Positions 41,720 through 51,472 of a stretch of 64,000 nt of DNA are shown here, one piece after another. The stretch covers positions 1 through 64,000 of the forward strand of contig NZ_FMZH01000005.1 in NCBI RefSeq assembly GCF_900101435.1, read 5' to 3'. The notes beneath the pieces were generated by a model. The model saw only the letters and a program-made list of their open reading frames with translations. It searched no databases and had not been told where the DNA came from. Source of the stretch: Pedobacter soli (GTDB taxonomy: Bacteria; Bacteroidota; Bacteroidia; Sphingobacteriales; Sphingobacteriaceae). The translations under genes and the position numbers were made by a program. Every line of letters begins with the position of its first letter. Position 1 is the first letter of the stretch.

Positions 41720-44122
41720 TTAATTGTTTATCAAATCATCATTATTAACGCCTTTTTTCTTCGACAGGTTTTCTTTGAGTTTGCCAAAATTATAGGTAGC
41801 TCCAACAAAAACAACCCTGAATGGAATGGTGGTTGTAGAATTGGTTGTGAAGTTAACATCTTCGGTGTACGACCTGTTGGTAAGCGACTTACTGAAAAAA
41901 TTATTGAAATTAACTGTTGTACTTAATTTATCATTAAAGAATTTATAGCCCACATTCACCTGATAATAAGGATTTGCCTTTAAGGTATTAATTAAACTAG
42001 GTGGCAATCTGGAGATGCCTCCGCTTCCGCTTAATGAAAATGATTTAACCGGCTTATAAAAGAAAAATCCTCCCACCTGGCCGCTAAAGCCTTCCTCATG
42101 CTGTGTTAAAATTACCGTATTCTCAATTTTATTATAACGCACAGTGGTATATACGCCACAATTAAGCTTTTTTAACGAAATAGCAGATGTAAACATTGCG
42201 CTTAGCTCCCTGTTTCTTCCCGTATTTCCATATTGAGTAGTACTTACACCGTTGTTTTCATTAAAAGTGGTGTATTGTACAATCATATTTCCTGAATAAG
42301 AGGCATTTAAAGCCAATGCAATAAAATTATTCCCGCTAGCCAACCTGTTCTGGAAAGATAAATTATGGATGGTCTGTGCATCCAGATCGGGGTTACCAAA
42401 AGAAATATTCAGCGGATCGTTATTATTGATAAATGGATTGAGTGCATTAATATATGGCCTTTGTAAACGCTTATTGTATCCAAAAATGATTGTGTAATTT
42501 TTGGATATTTTGGTATTCATCGAAAAATCGGGAATGAGTATGGTGTAATCCTTTTTTACCGTAGTTTTCGAACTAAAAAAATCACACTCAACTGTAGTAT
42601 ACTCCAAACGCAAACCTGTACGGAAATTAACTTTATGCAGGGCAAATGATAAAGAACTATAACCACTGTATACCTGCTGTTTATAAGCAAAACTATCCGA
42701 ATTTGAGTAATCAGGTTCGAAAGGCAAACTTTCATCTGTTCTGCTCAAACTTAAATAGTCGGCATCTGCATCCCTGAAAATAAATTTCGCACCGGTTTCC
42801 AATTTAAGTGCTTTAGTAAAAGGTTGTATAAAATCTGTTTGCAGTGTATACTCCCTGTTTTTAGAATAACTATCGTTCTGCCTGAATAAATCGGCGCTGG
42901 CCATATCGAGTTTACTCGTATTTAATCCATCATTCCTATTAAACTGACCATTAAACCTAAAGCTTAGTTCTGTATCCGGATTTCCTTTAAATTTTCTGAT
43001 AAAATCGCTTCCAAGCCCGTATGAAGGAAAATTATTCCTTACATTTTGTGTAAAAAAATCCACCTGTTCCAGCTTATCTACAAAACTGGTGGTAATATTT
43101 TGTGTAAACCTGTTCTTGTTGTTACCTCCATCTACATTGGCATAAAGCACAATGGTTTGCAATGTATCGATGTTGTAGCTCATTTCGAAAATCCCGCTGT
43201 TCGAGAAACGGTTCGTAATACGCTCGCCTTCAAGAAATCTTCTTTTGTAAGCAGCCGCTTGTAAGGGTAAAGTTTCGCTGGTTACCTGCGCCTTATTGTT
43301 ATGGTTTCCGCTAAGAAAATAGGTAGCAGTAACGGCGAATTTCCCTTTCCTGAAACTCAAATTAGTATTGGCAGAATAATTTATACTAGAGTAATGCAGC
43401 CCCAGGTAACCATTATACCCGAATATTGCTTTTTTGGTAATAATATTGATCAGCCCGCCAATACCTTCGGCATCATATTTGGCAGAGGGTGAGGTAATGA
43501 CCTCGATTTTTGATACTACAGCACCCGGAAATCCATTAAGTGCGTCTTTTACACTTTGGGCAAACATTGCCGTTTCGCGTCCGTTCAATAATACCTTAAA
43601 ATTACCCTGCCCGTTTAACCGCACATTACCTTCCCCATCCACACTAAGCATAGGTATTTTCCTAAAAACTTCAGTCAGGCTTTCTCCCTTGGCTGCCGGA
43701 TCCTGCTCCACATTATAAATCAGTTTATCCCTGTCTTGCTCTATCAATGGTTTTTGGCCCGTAATGGTTACCTGCTGTAATTGATTGGCAGATGGTTTTA
43801 ACAAAAAAGCACCCAGTTCGGCCAACATTCCCATGTAAGCCTTAATATTTCTGGTCAACCTATTATAGCCCATCACATCTATAGCGAGAACATAGTTTCC
43901 GGTATCGCTGTTCAGCACAAACTGCCCCTTACTATCTGAAAATGTATTGATAACCACCGATTTCGGATCTTCCTTTTTAAACAGGCTCACTGTTGCATAG
44001 GTAATTATTTCCTGGGTTACACTGTCTTTAACTAAGCCCTGTAACTTTATTTTTTCCTGGCCATGGGATATTAAAACAGAGAAGAATAACATGGAACTTA
44101 AAAATATTAACCTATTCATCAT
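41720..44122 (-). CDS. TonB-receptor-like outer-membrane beta-barrel protein
   Basis: This 800-aa protein has a signal peptide (FLSSMLFFSVLISHG), an N-terminal CarboxypepD-regulatory-like domain (about 25-105), a plug domain (EVFRKIPMLSVDGEGNVRLNG, then SAKYDAEGIGGLINIITKK) and a long C-terminal OMP_b-brl_3-type barrel. It is of the class of Bacteroidota TonB-dependent proteins that work without a SusD partner. No neighbouring ABC or binding protein shows the ligand. Upstream on the same strand lies a small outer-membrane protein gene, 210 nt away. Confidence 0.92.
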   Translation of the reverse strand: MMNRLIFLSSMLFFSVLISHGQEKIKLQGLVKDSVTQEIITYATVSLFKKEDPKSVVINTFSDSKGQFVLNSDTGNYVLAIDVMGYNRLTRNIKAYMGMLAELGAFLLKPSANQLQQVTITGQKPLIEQDRDKLIYNVEQDPAAKGESLTEVFRKIPMLSVDGEGNVRLNGQGNFKVLLNGRETAMFAQSVKDALNGFPGAVVSKIEVITSPSAKYDAEGIGGLINIITKKAIFGYNGYLGLHYSSINYSANTNLSFRKGKFAVTATYFLSGNHNNKAQVTSETLPLQAAAYKRRFLEGERITNRFSNSGIFEMSYNIDTLQTIVLYANVDGGNNKNRFTQNITTSFVDKLEQVDFFTQNVRNNFPSYGLGSDFIRKFKGNPDTELSFRFNGQFNRNDGLNTSKLDMASADLFRQNDSYSKNREYTLQTDFIQPFTKALKLETGAKFIFRDADADYLSLSRTDESLPFEPDYSNSDSFAYKQQVYSGYSSLSFALHKVNFRTGLRLEYTTVECDFFSSKTTVKKDYTILIPDFSMNTKISKNYTIIFGYNKRLQRPYINALNPFINNNDPLNISFGNPDLDAQTIHNLSFQNRLASGNNFIALALNASYSGNMIVQYTTFNENNGVSTTQYGNTGRNRELSAMFTSAISLKKLNCGVYTTVRYNKIENTVILTQHEEGFSGQVGGFFFYKPVKSFSLSGSGGISRLPPSLINTLKANPYYQVNVGYKFFNDKLSTTVNFNNFFSKSLTNRSYTEDVNFTTNSTTTIPFRVVFVGATYNFGKLKENLSKKKGVNNDDLINN

Positions 44123-44332
44123 TTTGACAATAAAAACAGTTTAATAAGGTATTACTCATCTGCTTATTTGATCAATAATCCCTTTATTGAAATCACTGAA
44201 GCACTACTTCTCCAATTCAGCTTTTACTTCTCCTGCAACTTTTTTCAGGTTTAGAAAACCCGTACCCCTTTAATAAAAGTGACCGTAACTTTTATTTTTA
44301 CATTGGCCTATTGGTAAAGGCAGTTGTTTGCC

Positions 44333-44875
44333 TTAAAATTTAAATGCAATACCCACATTTAAAAAGGAAAGACTCTGATAACCCAGTTCTGAATAAATGC
44401 CTGTACCTTTTCCCAGGTAATATTTTCCGCCGGCGTACAATCCGAAACCAAAACCACTTGCTGTACCGGTAATAGTGCTTTGATTATCGCTTATACTTAC
44501 TGTAACATAACCCAAGCTGGCACCACCATACAGGTCGAATTTTGGGTTAAGCTTAAGCAGCTCATTAAAGTGATACGAACCCCTTGCCCCGAAGAAAATG
44601 GCACTTTCTTTAAAAGTATAGTTATAGCCATCGTATTTAGAACTTGCATAAGATACCTGTCCGCCAACGCTAATGGCATCAGACACCCCAATTTCGTAAC
44701 TCACTGATGGATTAACCGGTAAAGACGAGGAATAACCCGTTCCAAAAAACGGACTACCGATCCCTACGCCAACATTAAATAGGTTATCGCCTTTGTTGAA
44801 AGCAGATTTAGACTGGGCCATACTTGCTATGGCTGTAAAAAGGAAAAGTGCAATAAAAAGTAATTGTTTTTTCAT
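44333..44875 (-). CDS. Small outer-membrane beta-barrel protein (180 aa)
   Basis: Signal peptide (ALFLFTAIASMAQ) followed by repeated amphipathic strands with Gly/aromatic pattern (NVGVGIGSPFFGTGY, IFFGARGSYHF, GFGFGLYAGGKYYLG) and a Phe at the C-terminus. It is likely an 8-stranded porin-like or structural barrel (OMP_b-brl group). It follows a lipoprotein gene in the same direction. Confidence 0.85.
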   Translation of the reverse strand: MKKQLLFIALFLFTAIASMAQSKSAFNKGDNLFNVGVGIGSPFFGTGYSSSLPVNPSVSYEIGVSDAISVGGQVSYASSKYDGYNYTFKESAIFFGARGSYHFNELLKLNPKFDLYGGASLGYVTVSISDNQSTITGTASGFGFGLYAGGKYYLGKGTGIYSELGYQSLSFLNVGIAFKF

Positions 44876-44896
44876 AAGTTATGATAATGAATTAAG

Positions 44897-44941
44897 CAAA
44901 AAAAACCAGGTTGAAGCGCCAGGTCAGCGCTACAACCTTTG
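44897..44941 (-). terminator. Terminator after the 140-aa lipoprotein gene
   Basis: AGGTTGTAGCGC and GCGCTTCAACCT arms on the minus strand, then a run of eight T. It separates the lipoprotein from the downstream barrel gene. Confidence 0.85.
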
Positions 44942-44965
44942 AAGCGAATAAATACCTTTTGTTAA

Positions 44966-45388
44966 TTAGTCAAAAATGTAAGTAGCATCTGGAGAAAGGG
45001 TGGCACCTGAACCATTGGCCACTTTAACTGAAGTGCCGTTTACGAAGATTTCGACTTTTGCTGTAGCGTTGGCATCTTTACCATCAGCCTGAATACTAAA
45101 ACCAATGTTTTTTGTTGGGTTATCTGTAAATGCTCTTAAATCCTTTTCAGTTAAATCATATTCTTTAGTCCAGCTAGTGCCAGATAATGAGCTAAAAGCA
45201 GTATTATTTACGCCCCATACAACTACCGCAGAGCTAATTTTTGATCCGGCACTTACTGTACCGACAAATTTTACCTTATAGGGTTTATTAAGGTCTGTTC
45301 CTGAACCTGTACCATCTTTTTTCTTACAACCACTAAAAACCACGGCACTAAATGCTAATAAGCATATGATTAAACTTAACTTTTTCAT
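44966..45388 (-). CDS. Small lipoprotein, 140 aa, function unknown
   Basis: The start at 45388 (MKKLSLIICLLAFSAVVFSGC, lipidated Cys21) was chosen over an in-frame ATG at 45490, which would add 34 residues before the signal. After a KKKDGTGSGTD linker come beta-rich segments (AVVVWGVNNTAFSSLSGT, NIGFSIQADGKDANATAKVE) like the small Ig-like or calycin-type lipoproteins of this group. No catalytic motif is seen. Confidence 0.8.
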   Translation of the reverse strand: MKKLSLIICLLAFSAVVFSGCKKKDGTGSGTDLNKPYKVKFVGTVSAGSKISSAVVVWGVNNTAFSSLSGTSWTKEYDLTEKDLRAFTDNPTKNIGFSIQADGKDANATAKVEIFVNGTSVKVANGSGATLSPDATYIFD

Positions 45389-45634
45389 AGATATTTGTTT
45401 TTTCAACAGGCCTACTCTTATCAACAGTTTTCGGCATCCCTGATTATCTGTATCAAAGTTAAATTTCAGATTAGCGTCATTAATAACCACAAATAGCCAT
45501 TTTTCTGTATAGTGATTTATAGCTATATTTTGTGCTTCTTTTCACATAAATTAGACTGTACAATAAATTAAATTACGGTTACGGCATTCGTGCTCATCCC
45601 CTTAACCACATAATTGATATTATAATGTTATCAG

Positions 45635-47584
45635 ATGAGAAAGTTATTATTATTTGGTTTGCTTTTCCTATTTAGATGTGTACCGGTGTTCGGCCAGCTA
45701 CAGGTTAGTGATAAAAGATATCCAGACAGTTTACAGAATCTAGCTCAACATGCGGGTACTGATAGTGTGAAGGCTATAGCTAATTTTAGCTTATCCAGGT
45801 ATTGGGCAGGAGAAAGAGATACTTTAAAGGCAAGTTATTTTCTTGCCCAGGGAAAAAAACACATTAAAAACTCTCACTACCTCTATGCCTTGTACTTATA
45901 TTCTGCGGGTACAAATGTCGCATATCAGAATAACCGCACTACAGATGCAAAAAAATATTTATTAAAAGCAGATCGTATTTTCGAATATATCAAAACGAAA
46001 GAAAGCAATCTTATAAGAGCCAAGTTGTGGAATAACTATTCTATTCTTTTATCAAGGGAAAATAAGGAGCAAGAATCAGTAAAATTAATTTTGAATAAGG
46101 TAATTCCCTTGGCCAGAGCGGCAGGGGATCCTTCAATGGAAGGGCTAGCCTACCACGCTGTTGCTGTTTTTTTTGACCATAGTGCGCAGAGTGAAAAAGC
46201 ATCAACTTATTACAAGAAAAGCATAAGCCTATTGGAAAGCACTAAAACAGATGACATACACATGGCCAGGGTGTACAATAATAGTGCACGAAACAGTATG
46301 ACAAGAGATAAATTCGATGAAGCAAGATTGTTGATCAACAAAGCTAAGTTATTATTGAAAGCTCATACCAACACCCCATCCTATATTTACTTATGTGCAT
46401 TTGAAAGTTTTTACCTATTAAAAGTAAAACAATATAACAAGTCGTTAAAAGCTTTGGATGAAGGCTTGAAAATTGCAAAAGCATTAAATCTTGATAAGGA
46501 ACGTACCGATCTTTTGAACCAGAAATACAACCTGCTCATTGCACAAAGAAACTATCAAGAGGCTAAAGATATTATTTTAGAAATCATAAAAAGTGACGAC
46601 AAGACATTTACCGAAAACAAAGTAGATCATTACAAGCAAGCCTACGAAAGCTTTGAACTACTTAATAATTTACCAGAAGCTTTTAAATGGTTAAAAAAGT
46701 ATGCCCTTTTAAGAGATAGCGTAAATAAATCAAAGTTAAAAGAAGAAATAAATACACTGGAAATAAAATTCAGAACAGCAGAAAACCAAAAGAAAATTGC
46801 AGAACTGAACACAGCCAATCAAAAGGCAAATTTATCGGCCAAAAATAGCCGGCTGCTGAACTGGTTGTTCGGAACCACGATATTATTTATCTTATCCATC
46901 CTTTTCTTTGGCATTTATTACTACCGTAATCAGAAAAAACGGGCAGAACAAACCGAAGCAATCAGACTAAGTAAGGCCATGATTACAGGACAGGAAACCG
47001 AGCGCTACCGGATAGCCAGAGAACTGCATGATGGTTTAGGCAATATCCTGGCCGTTGTAAAATTTAACCTTAGCGATCTGGTTATCGAAAACCAGACTGA
47101 AGAACTAGCGCATGTTATACAGCAATTAGACCACTCCATTAGTGAGCTTAGGCGCATAGCACACGACATGATGCCCGAAATGCTGATAAGTATAGGCCTT
47201 GAAGCAGCTCTTAAAGATTTATGCGAATCGCTTACCTCACAGAAATTAACCGTTGATTATCATTTCATCAAAATTGAAAATGCCATACCGCAACAAACAC
47301 AACTGGCCATTTACCGTATTGTACAAGAACTATTAACCAATGTGGTAAAACATGCGGAAGCCAAAAATGTACTCCTGCAATGCACCCAAAACAAAAATAT
47401 ATTTTTTATTACCCTTGACGATGATGGCAAAGGATTTAACCCTAACCTACAAAAAGAGCAAACAGGTATCGGGTTGGGAAATATTAAAAGCCGCGTGGCT
47501 TATTTAAATGGAAAAATAGAAATCGGTCCCCGTATCAATCAATCCGGTACATCCATAAATATAGAACTCAATGTTAATGCATAA
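45635..47584 (+). CDS. Sensor histidine kinase with periplasmic TPR region (HisKA_3 type)
   Basis: This 649-aa protein has an N-terminal signal, a long TPR-like helical sensor region (about 30-400), one transmembrane helix (about 409-430, LLNWLFGTTILFILSILFFG), a dimerisation/phosphoacceptor helix with ERYRIARELHDGLGN (His465) and a NarX/DegS-type ATPase domain (YRIVQELLTNVVKHA, LDDDGKGFNP, GIGLGNIKSRVAYLNG). It should sense an envelope signal and phosphorylate the response regulator encoded next, which overlaps its 3' end by 14 bp. The TPR sensor with a single transmembrane helix is a common Bacteroidota design. Confidence 0.93.
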   Translation: MRKLLLFGLLFLFRCVPVFGQLQVSDKRYPDSLQNLAQHAGTDSVKAIANFSLSRYWAGERDTLKASYFLAQGKKHIKNSHYLYALYLYSAGTNVAYQNNRTTDAKKYLLKADRIFEYIKTKESNLIRAKLWNNYSILLSRENKEQESVKLILNKVIPLARAAGDPSMEGLAYHAVAVFFDHSAQSEKASTYYKKSISLLESTKTDDIHMARVYNNSARNSMTRDKFDEARLLINKAKLLLKAHTNTPSYIYLCAFESFYLLKVKQYNKSLKALDEGLKIAKALNLDKERTDLLNQKYNLLIAQRNYQEAKDIILEIIKSDDKTFTENKVDHYKQAYESFELLNNLPEAFKWLKKYALLRDSVNKSKLKEEINTLEIKFRTAENQKKIAELNTANQKANLSAKNSRLLNWLFGTTILFILSILFFGIYYYRNQKKRAEQTEAIRLSKAMITGQETERYRIARELHDGLGNILAVVKFNLSDLVIENQTEELAHVIQQLDHSISELRRIAHDMMPEMLISIGLEAALKDLCESLTSQKLTVDYHFIKIENAIPQQTQLAIYRIVQELLTNVVKHAEAKNVLLQCTQNKNIFFITLDDDGKGFNPNLQKEQTGIGLGNIKSRVAYLNGKIEIGPRINQSGTSINIELNVNA

Positions 47585-48212
47585 ACCAACACTCGTGCTT
47601 GTAGATGATCACCCTATTATTATAGAGGGATTAACGAAATTATTGGGTAAAAATAGTGGATTTGACATTATTGCAAGCTTTACAACCGGACAGGAGCTAC
47701 TTACTTACATTAAAAACAATCATGTTGATGTTATTCTGATCGATATTATACTACCCGATATTAACGGCATGATATTGTGTAAGGAAATTAAAAGAATAGC
47801 TCCAGATACCATTGTAATTGCCTTAAGTAACCATCAGGAACGGAGTGCCATTGCCAAAATTTTAGAAAATGGGGCAAATGGTTATATCCTTAAAAATGCA
47901 TCGATAGACGAGATTAGTAATTGCATTAATGAAGCATTTTCGGGCAAAATAACATTTAGTAAAGGAGTTGCAGAGGTGATATCAAAATCGCCTATAAAAA
48001 CAAGGTGGGGCTTTGCAAAACTCACATCAAGAGAAAGCGAAATCCTGAAACTGGTTGCACAAGGCTTAACTGCATCAAAAATTGCTGAAAAGCTGTTCCT
48101 GAGTAAGTTTACCGTCGATAACCATAAGAAAAACCTGTTACAAAAATTGCACGCTAAAAATGTTGCCGAATTAATCAGCAACGCAACTGCACAGGGATTA
48201 CTCGGCGAATAA
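47571..48212 (+). CDS. LuxR/NarL-family response regulator
   Basis: This 213-aa protein has a receiver domain with the acidic pocket DDHP (Asp12-Asp13) and phospho-acceptor Asp58 (VILIDIILPD), then a LuxR-type helix-turn-helix (LTSRESEILKLVAQGLTASK, then IAEKLFLSKFTVDNHKKNLL). The start may be ATG 47571 or 47577. It overlaps the kinase gene and precedes a serine hydrolase gene by 15 nt, so all three are probably one operon. Confidence 0.95.
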   Translation: MLMHKPTLVLVDDHPIIIEGLTKLLGKNSGFDIIASFTTGQELLTYIKNNHVDVILIDIILPDINGMILCKEIKRIAPDTIVIALSNHQERSAIAKILENGANGYILKNASIDEISNCINEAFSGKITFSKGVAEVISKSPIKTRWGFAKLTSRESEILKLVAQGLTASKIAEKLFLSKFTVDNHKKNLLQKLHAKNVAELISNATAQGLLGE

Positions 48213-48227
48213 CCTAAAGAACCAAAT

Positions 48228-49418
48228 ATGAAAACCAAAACCCTCATTGCCCTTTTCGGTTTAGCTTTACTAAGCTATCAAAATTTGCTTGCCCAGGAGA
48301 CTAACAAATCTTCTGCAAAAATTAACATAGACAGTTTATTGGAAAAAAAAATGAGCGATGCAGGGATAGTTGGCATGTCTGCAGCCATCATTCTCAATAA
48401 AAAAGTTGATTGGATGAAAAGTTACGGTTATGCCGATAAAAAAAATAAAGTCCCTTTTACCTCATCAACAGTGATGAATATTGCCTCCGTAAGTAAAACC
48501 TTTACAGGTGTATGCCTGATGAAAGCTGTTGAACAGGGAAAAGTTTCCTTAGATGAGGATATCAACACCTATTTACCGTTTAAAATCATTAACCCTGATT
48601 ATCCGGGTGAAAAAATAACCTTAAGACAATTGGCAACCCACACCTCCAGTTTAAACGACCGTTATCCTTTTTATATGGATAGCACATATTTTTATAATGG
48701 ATCGAAGCCAGAAGCCCTCGCAACCTTTATAAAAAATTATTTTTCAAAAGACGGCAAATACTATTCAAAGGAAAATTTTTTAAAATCCAAACCCGGAAGT
48801 GAATACAATTATTCTAACATCGCCACTGGTTTGGCAGGTTATATCTTAGAAATAAGAACAGGAGAAAAATTGAGCGATTATGGTAAAAAACACATTTTCG
48901 ATCCATTAAAGATGAGCCATTCAGGTTGGTCGCTGGCAGAAATCGACACGAACAAACATGCCAGGTTGTATCAAAAACAAGGCGATACCATCAATCAGAT
49001 CCCCTGGTACGAAGGAACAACTTATCCCGATGGTGGCATTCGCACTTCTGTTGAAGAACTATCACACTTTTTTATTGCTTTGCTAAACAACGGAGCCTAC
49101 GGCCATGCAAAGTTATTGCAGAAAAAAAGTGTGGATGAAATGTTACGTTTTCAGTTTAATGCACAAAATAAACCCGAGAACATATTGTTAAACAAACTCA
49201 ATTCAGGGATTTTTTGGGCTACCAAATTGGGAGCCACCAGGATTGGGCACAATGGATCGGACCCGGGGGTAAGGGTTTTTATGCTTGCTGATCTATCCAA
49301 AAAAATAGGTGTGATCTTATTTTTCAATACTTCTCTCAGCGATAAAGAAGAATCCAGGTTTTTCGATATTTATAATGCAGTTTACCAATATGCCAGTGGC
49401 TTAGATAAAAAACGTTAA
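48228..49418 (+). CDS. Exported serine hydrolase, beta-lactamase class C-like
   Basis: This 396-aa protein has a signal peptide (FGLALLSYQNLLAQ). The penicillin-recognition fold is supported by S87-V-S-K90 (SxxK), YNYSN (YxN) and HNGSDPG (in place of KTG). It is likely a peptidase, esterase or D-Ala-peptide enzyme rather than a drug-resistance lactamase; sequence alone cannot tell. It is 15 nt downstream of the response regulator and may be a target of that system. Confidence 0.9.
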   Translation: MKTKTLIALFGLALLSYQNLLAQETNKSSAKINIDSLLEKKMSDAGIVGMSAAIILNKKVDWMKSYGYADKKNKVPFTSSTVMNIASVSKTFTGVCLMKAVEQGKVSLDEDINTYLPFKIINPDYPGEKITLRQLATHTSSLNDRYPFYMDSTYFYNGSKPEALATFIKNYFSKDGKYYSKENFLKSKPGSEYNYSNIATGLAGYILEIRTGEKLSDYGKKHIFDPLKMSHSGWSLAEIDTNKHARLYQKQGDTINQIPWYEGTTYPDGGIRTSVEELSHFFIALLNNGAYGHAKLLQKKSVDEMLRFQFNAQNKPENILLNKLNSGIFWATKLGATRIGHNGSDPGVRVFMLADLSKKIGVILFFNTSLSDKEESRFFDIYNAVYQYASGLDKKR

Positions 49419-49453
49419 AAGAAAACCGATCAGCAGCGCTTAACTGATCAATC
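49416..49453 (-). terminator. Possible terminator of the HAD gene
   Basis: TGATCAG/CTGATCG arms on the minus strand, followed by GTTTTCTTTT. The tail is imperfect. Confidence 0.5.
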
Positions 49454-49454
49454 T

Positions 49455-50120
49455 TTAAATCAACTCCTTTTGCAGCATAAATTCCTTTGCATTAGCAAAA
49501 CTCAGGAAAAGTTCATCAGCTACCCTCAACTTTTGGTGCGCCCGCACATTGGCCTGTACTGCAAAACAGGTAATACCCGCAGCCATAGCCGATTTTACAC
49601 CGTTAATGGTGTCTTCAAAAACCAGGCATTCGTCCTTTTGCAAACCCAGGCGCTCCACACACAGGTTATAACTTTCCGGATCAGGTTTTGATTTACTTAC
49701 ATCACTCCGTGTGATAAACAAACTGAAATACTTTGCCAGACCATTGCGTGCAAAAACAGCTTCGACATCCAATTTCGGGCTGGCTGTAACCACTGCAAGC
49801 GTAAGTCCTTTTTCGTAAGCAAACTGTACAAAATCTAAGGCATGTGGCATTAACAGGATATCGGTAGTTCTAAAACCCTCAAAGGTTACTTTCTCCCTTC
49901 TATCAATAAAGCCATCCAGGTCTTCATCAATTTTGTAACGGTCTATTATCGTTTTTGCATTTTTTGGCAGCGGAATTCCCGCATAATTGCTCAACCAGTC
50001 TTTAAAATCAATTTGAACATTGTACGGGCATAAAAATGTATTCCAGCAATCGAAATGAAATTTCTCCGAATCAATCAACGTACCGTCTAAATCAAACAGC
50101 AATGCTTTTATTTTACTCAT
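49455..50120 (-). CDS. HAD-family phosphatase (beta-phosphoglucomutase-like)
   Basis: This 221-aa HAD-IA hydrolase has motif I DLDGTLIDSE, motif II VVTASPK, motif III Lys in SKPDPESY and motif IV FEDTINGVKSA, with a helical cap. It dephosphorylates a small sugar phosphate or acts as a mutase; the pattern is close to the beta-PGM/YcjU group. It is convergent with the serine hydrolase gene and 12 nt downstream of the phytase-family gene. Confidence 0.92.
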   Translation of the reverse strand: MSKIKALLFDLDGTLIDSEKFHFDCWNTFLCPYNVQIDFKDWLSNYAGIPLPKNAKTIIDRYKIDEDLDGFIDRREKVTFEGFRTTDILLMPHALDFVQFAYEKGLTLAVVTASPKLDVEAVFARNGLAKYFSLFITRSDVSKSKPDPESYNLCVERLGLQKDECLVFEDTINGVKSAMAAGITCFAVQANVRAHQKLRVADELFLSFANAKEFMLQKELI

Positions 50121-50132
50121 TATAAATTGTAA

Positions 50133-51290
50133 CTAAGGAATAACCTCGAACAGGAAAAACTGCTGGGTTTGTGTTTTACCGAAATTATTATCCACACAGA
50201 AAATAAGCGACTGGTGGCCGTTTGGTAATTTCGGGCCGAAGGTGATGCCTTCAAAATTATCGATGTGCCTGTTGAGCGTATCAAAATCAAAAAGTAATTT
50301 CTTTTTTAAAGGCTTAGGTGGGTTTTGGATAAAACCCTGGTTATTGATTTCATTTTCCGCACCATTCAAATCAACCAGAAATAATTTAATAAACGTATGG
50401 TCGTCATGCCCTTTAGCCCAGGCGCGCTCCATTACCAGCAAGGTATGGTTGTTTACGGCTAATATTTCTGAAATACCATTTACATTCCAATCGTTTTCTA
50501 CCGTTGGTTTAACCGGCATAGCGCCTAGATTGTAGGCATACTGCGCTGTGTTTTGCTTCGTTACCGCATCAAACTTTAAAATGCGGGTAAGTGCTTTATC
50601 AAATTCGAAAGCTGCCTGCGGGCCGTCTTGGTAAAGTGGTTCTTCTAAACTTGCATAAATGGTTTGGTAATTATCGGCATAGGTTAAGCCTTCAAACAAA
50701 GCATTTTTACGTGGCCCGCTTTCGGTTTTTGTAAAGTGAAAGCCAGCAGGCATGGGTATGGTATCTAAAAACTTTCCGGTTGTAGAAATAAAAGTTAAAG
50801 CCGGCTGAACAATAATCGTATCGCCGTTTTTCAATAAGCGCTCGCCTTCATTGCTCCAGATAAGATTTTTCAATCTGGGATTGTAGCGAACCGACTCCCC
50901 ATCTGCCTTTAATGTTTTATCTGAGCGATATTGCGGATATTGTTTTCCATTTTGCTGAAGCATGAAAGTTACACCCGTTACCTGCACCGTATCAATCTTA
51001 TTATCTTTAATGCCGATCTGAGCAGTATAAATCCTCGCCGGGCTTAACTGCGAAGGATCATCGCTAATGAGATAATATTGATTATTGGCCGGATCATAAT
51101 CAATCCCGGATAAACCGCCAACAACTGTTTGCTGAAAGCTTTGGTTTAACGGCATTACATATTCATCTAAAAAATTAATTGATGAAATGCTGGTTTCCTT
51201 TTGCTTTGCGGCATATCTTGTCGCCGAGCAGGAAGAGAGCACAACAGCCAAAAAAGCATAAACAATAAGCAGTTGAGATACAGGTTTCAA
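50133..51290 (-). CDS. Esterase-like phytase-family lipoprotein
   Basis: Member of the esterase-like activity of phytase family (PF13449): blades such as GGLSGIDYDPANNQYYLISD, GESVRYNPRLKNLIWSNEGE and FEGITFGPKLPNGHQSLIFC. The frame is open to an ATG at 51398, but that extension crosses a 24-nt hairpin repeat and lacks signal character. A TTG at 51290 gives a good lipoprotein signal (KPVSQLLIVYAFLAVVLSSC), so I prefer it. The protein would be anchored in the envelope. Real activity of the family (phosphate-ester or other) is poorly known. Confidence 0.82.
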   Translation of the reverse strand: MKPVSQLLIVYAFLAVVLSSCSATRYAAKQKETSISSINFLDEYVMPLNQSFQQTVVGGLSGIDYDPANNQYYLISDDPSQLSPARIYTAQIGIKDNKIDTVQVTGVTFMLQQNGKQYPQYRSDKTLKADGESVRYNPRLKNLIWSNEGERLLKNGDTIIVQPALTFISTTGKFLDTIPMPAGFHFTKTESGPRKNALFEGLTYADNYQTIYASLEEPLYQDGPQAAFEFDKALTRILKFDAVTKQNTAQYAYNLGAMPVKPTVENDWNVNGISEILAVNNHTLLVMERAWAKGHDDHTFIKLFLVDLNGAENEINNQGFIQNPPKPLKKKLLFDFDTLNRHIDNFEGITFGPKLPNGHQSLIFCVDNNFGKTQTQQFFLFEVIP

Positions 51291-51366
51291 ATCCGAATAT
51301 TTAGGCTGTAAAAGTATCGATTTTTGAGCGCCTGTAATATGCGTCACCCTGAATTTATTTTCAGTG

Positions 51367-51390
51367 GTGTCGGATGTTTCCATCCGACAC
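51367..51390. repeat. 10-4-10 hairpin, GTGTCGGATG family
   Basis: GTGTCGGATG, loop TTTC, CATCCGACAC: a perfect 10-bp stem. It shares the GATG/CATC inner stem with hairpins at 51425-51448, 58213-58236 and 58254-58277. Confidence 0.85.
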
Positions 51391-51422
51391 TGATCCATAA
51401 ACTAATATATTCAGCAAACAAA

Positions 51423-51452
51423 AACAGCCAGATGTTACCATCTGGCTGCACA
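51423..51452 (-). terminator. Terminator of DUF6515 gene (10-4-10 hairpin)
   Basis: CAGCCAGATG, loop, CATCTGGCTG (51425-51448); on the minus strand it is followed by TTTTTG. It is one of four hairpins with the same 10-4-10 build. Confidence 0.8.
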
Positions 51453-51472
51453 ATATAAATGATAAAAAATAC

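Noticed and set aside
48228..49418. Antibiotic-resistance beta-lactamase
   Set aside because: SxxK and YxN are present but the third motif is HNG, not KTG, and the gene sits in a two-component operon; a general serine hydrolase is the safer call.
49455..50120. HAD protein as the missing phosphonatase partner of the FAD enzyme
   Set aside because: Its motifs are of the beta-phosphoglucomutase group and it lies about 40 kb away in an unrelated context.
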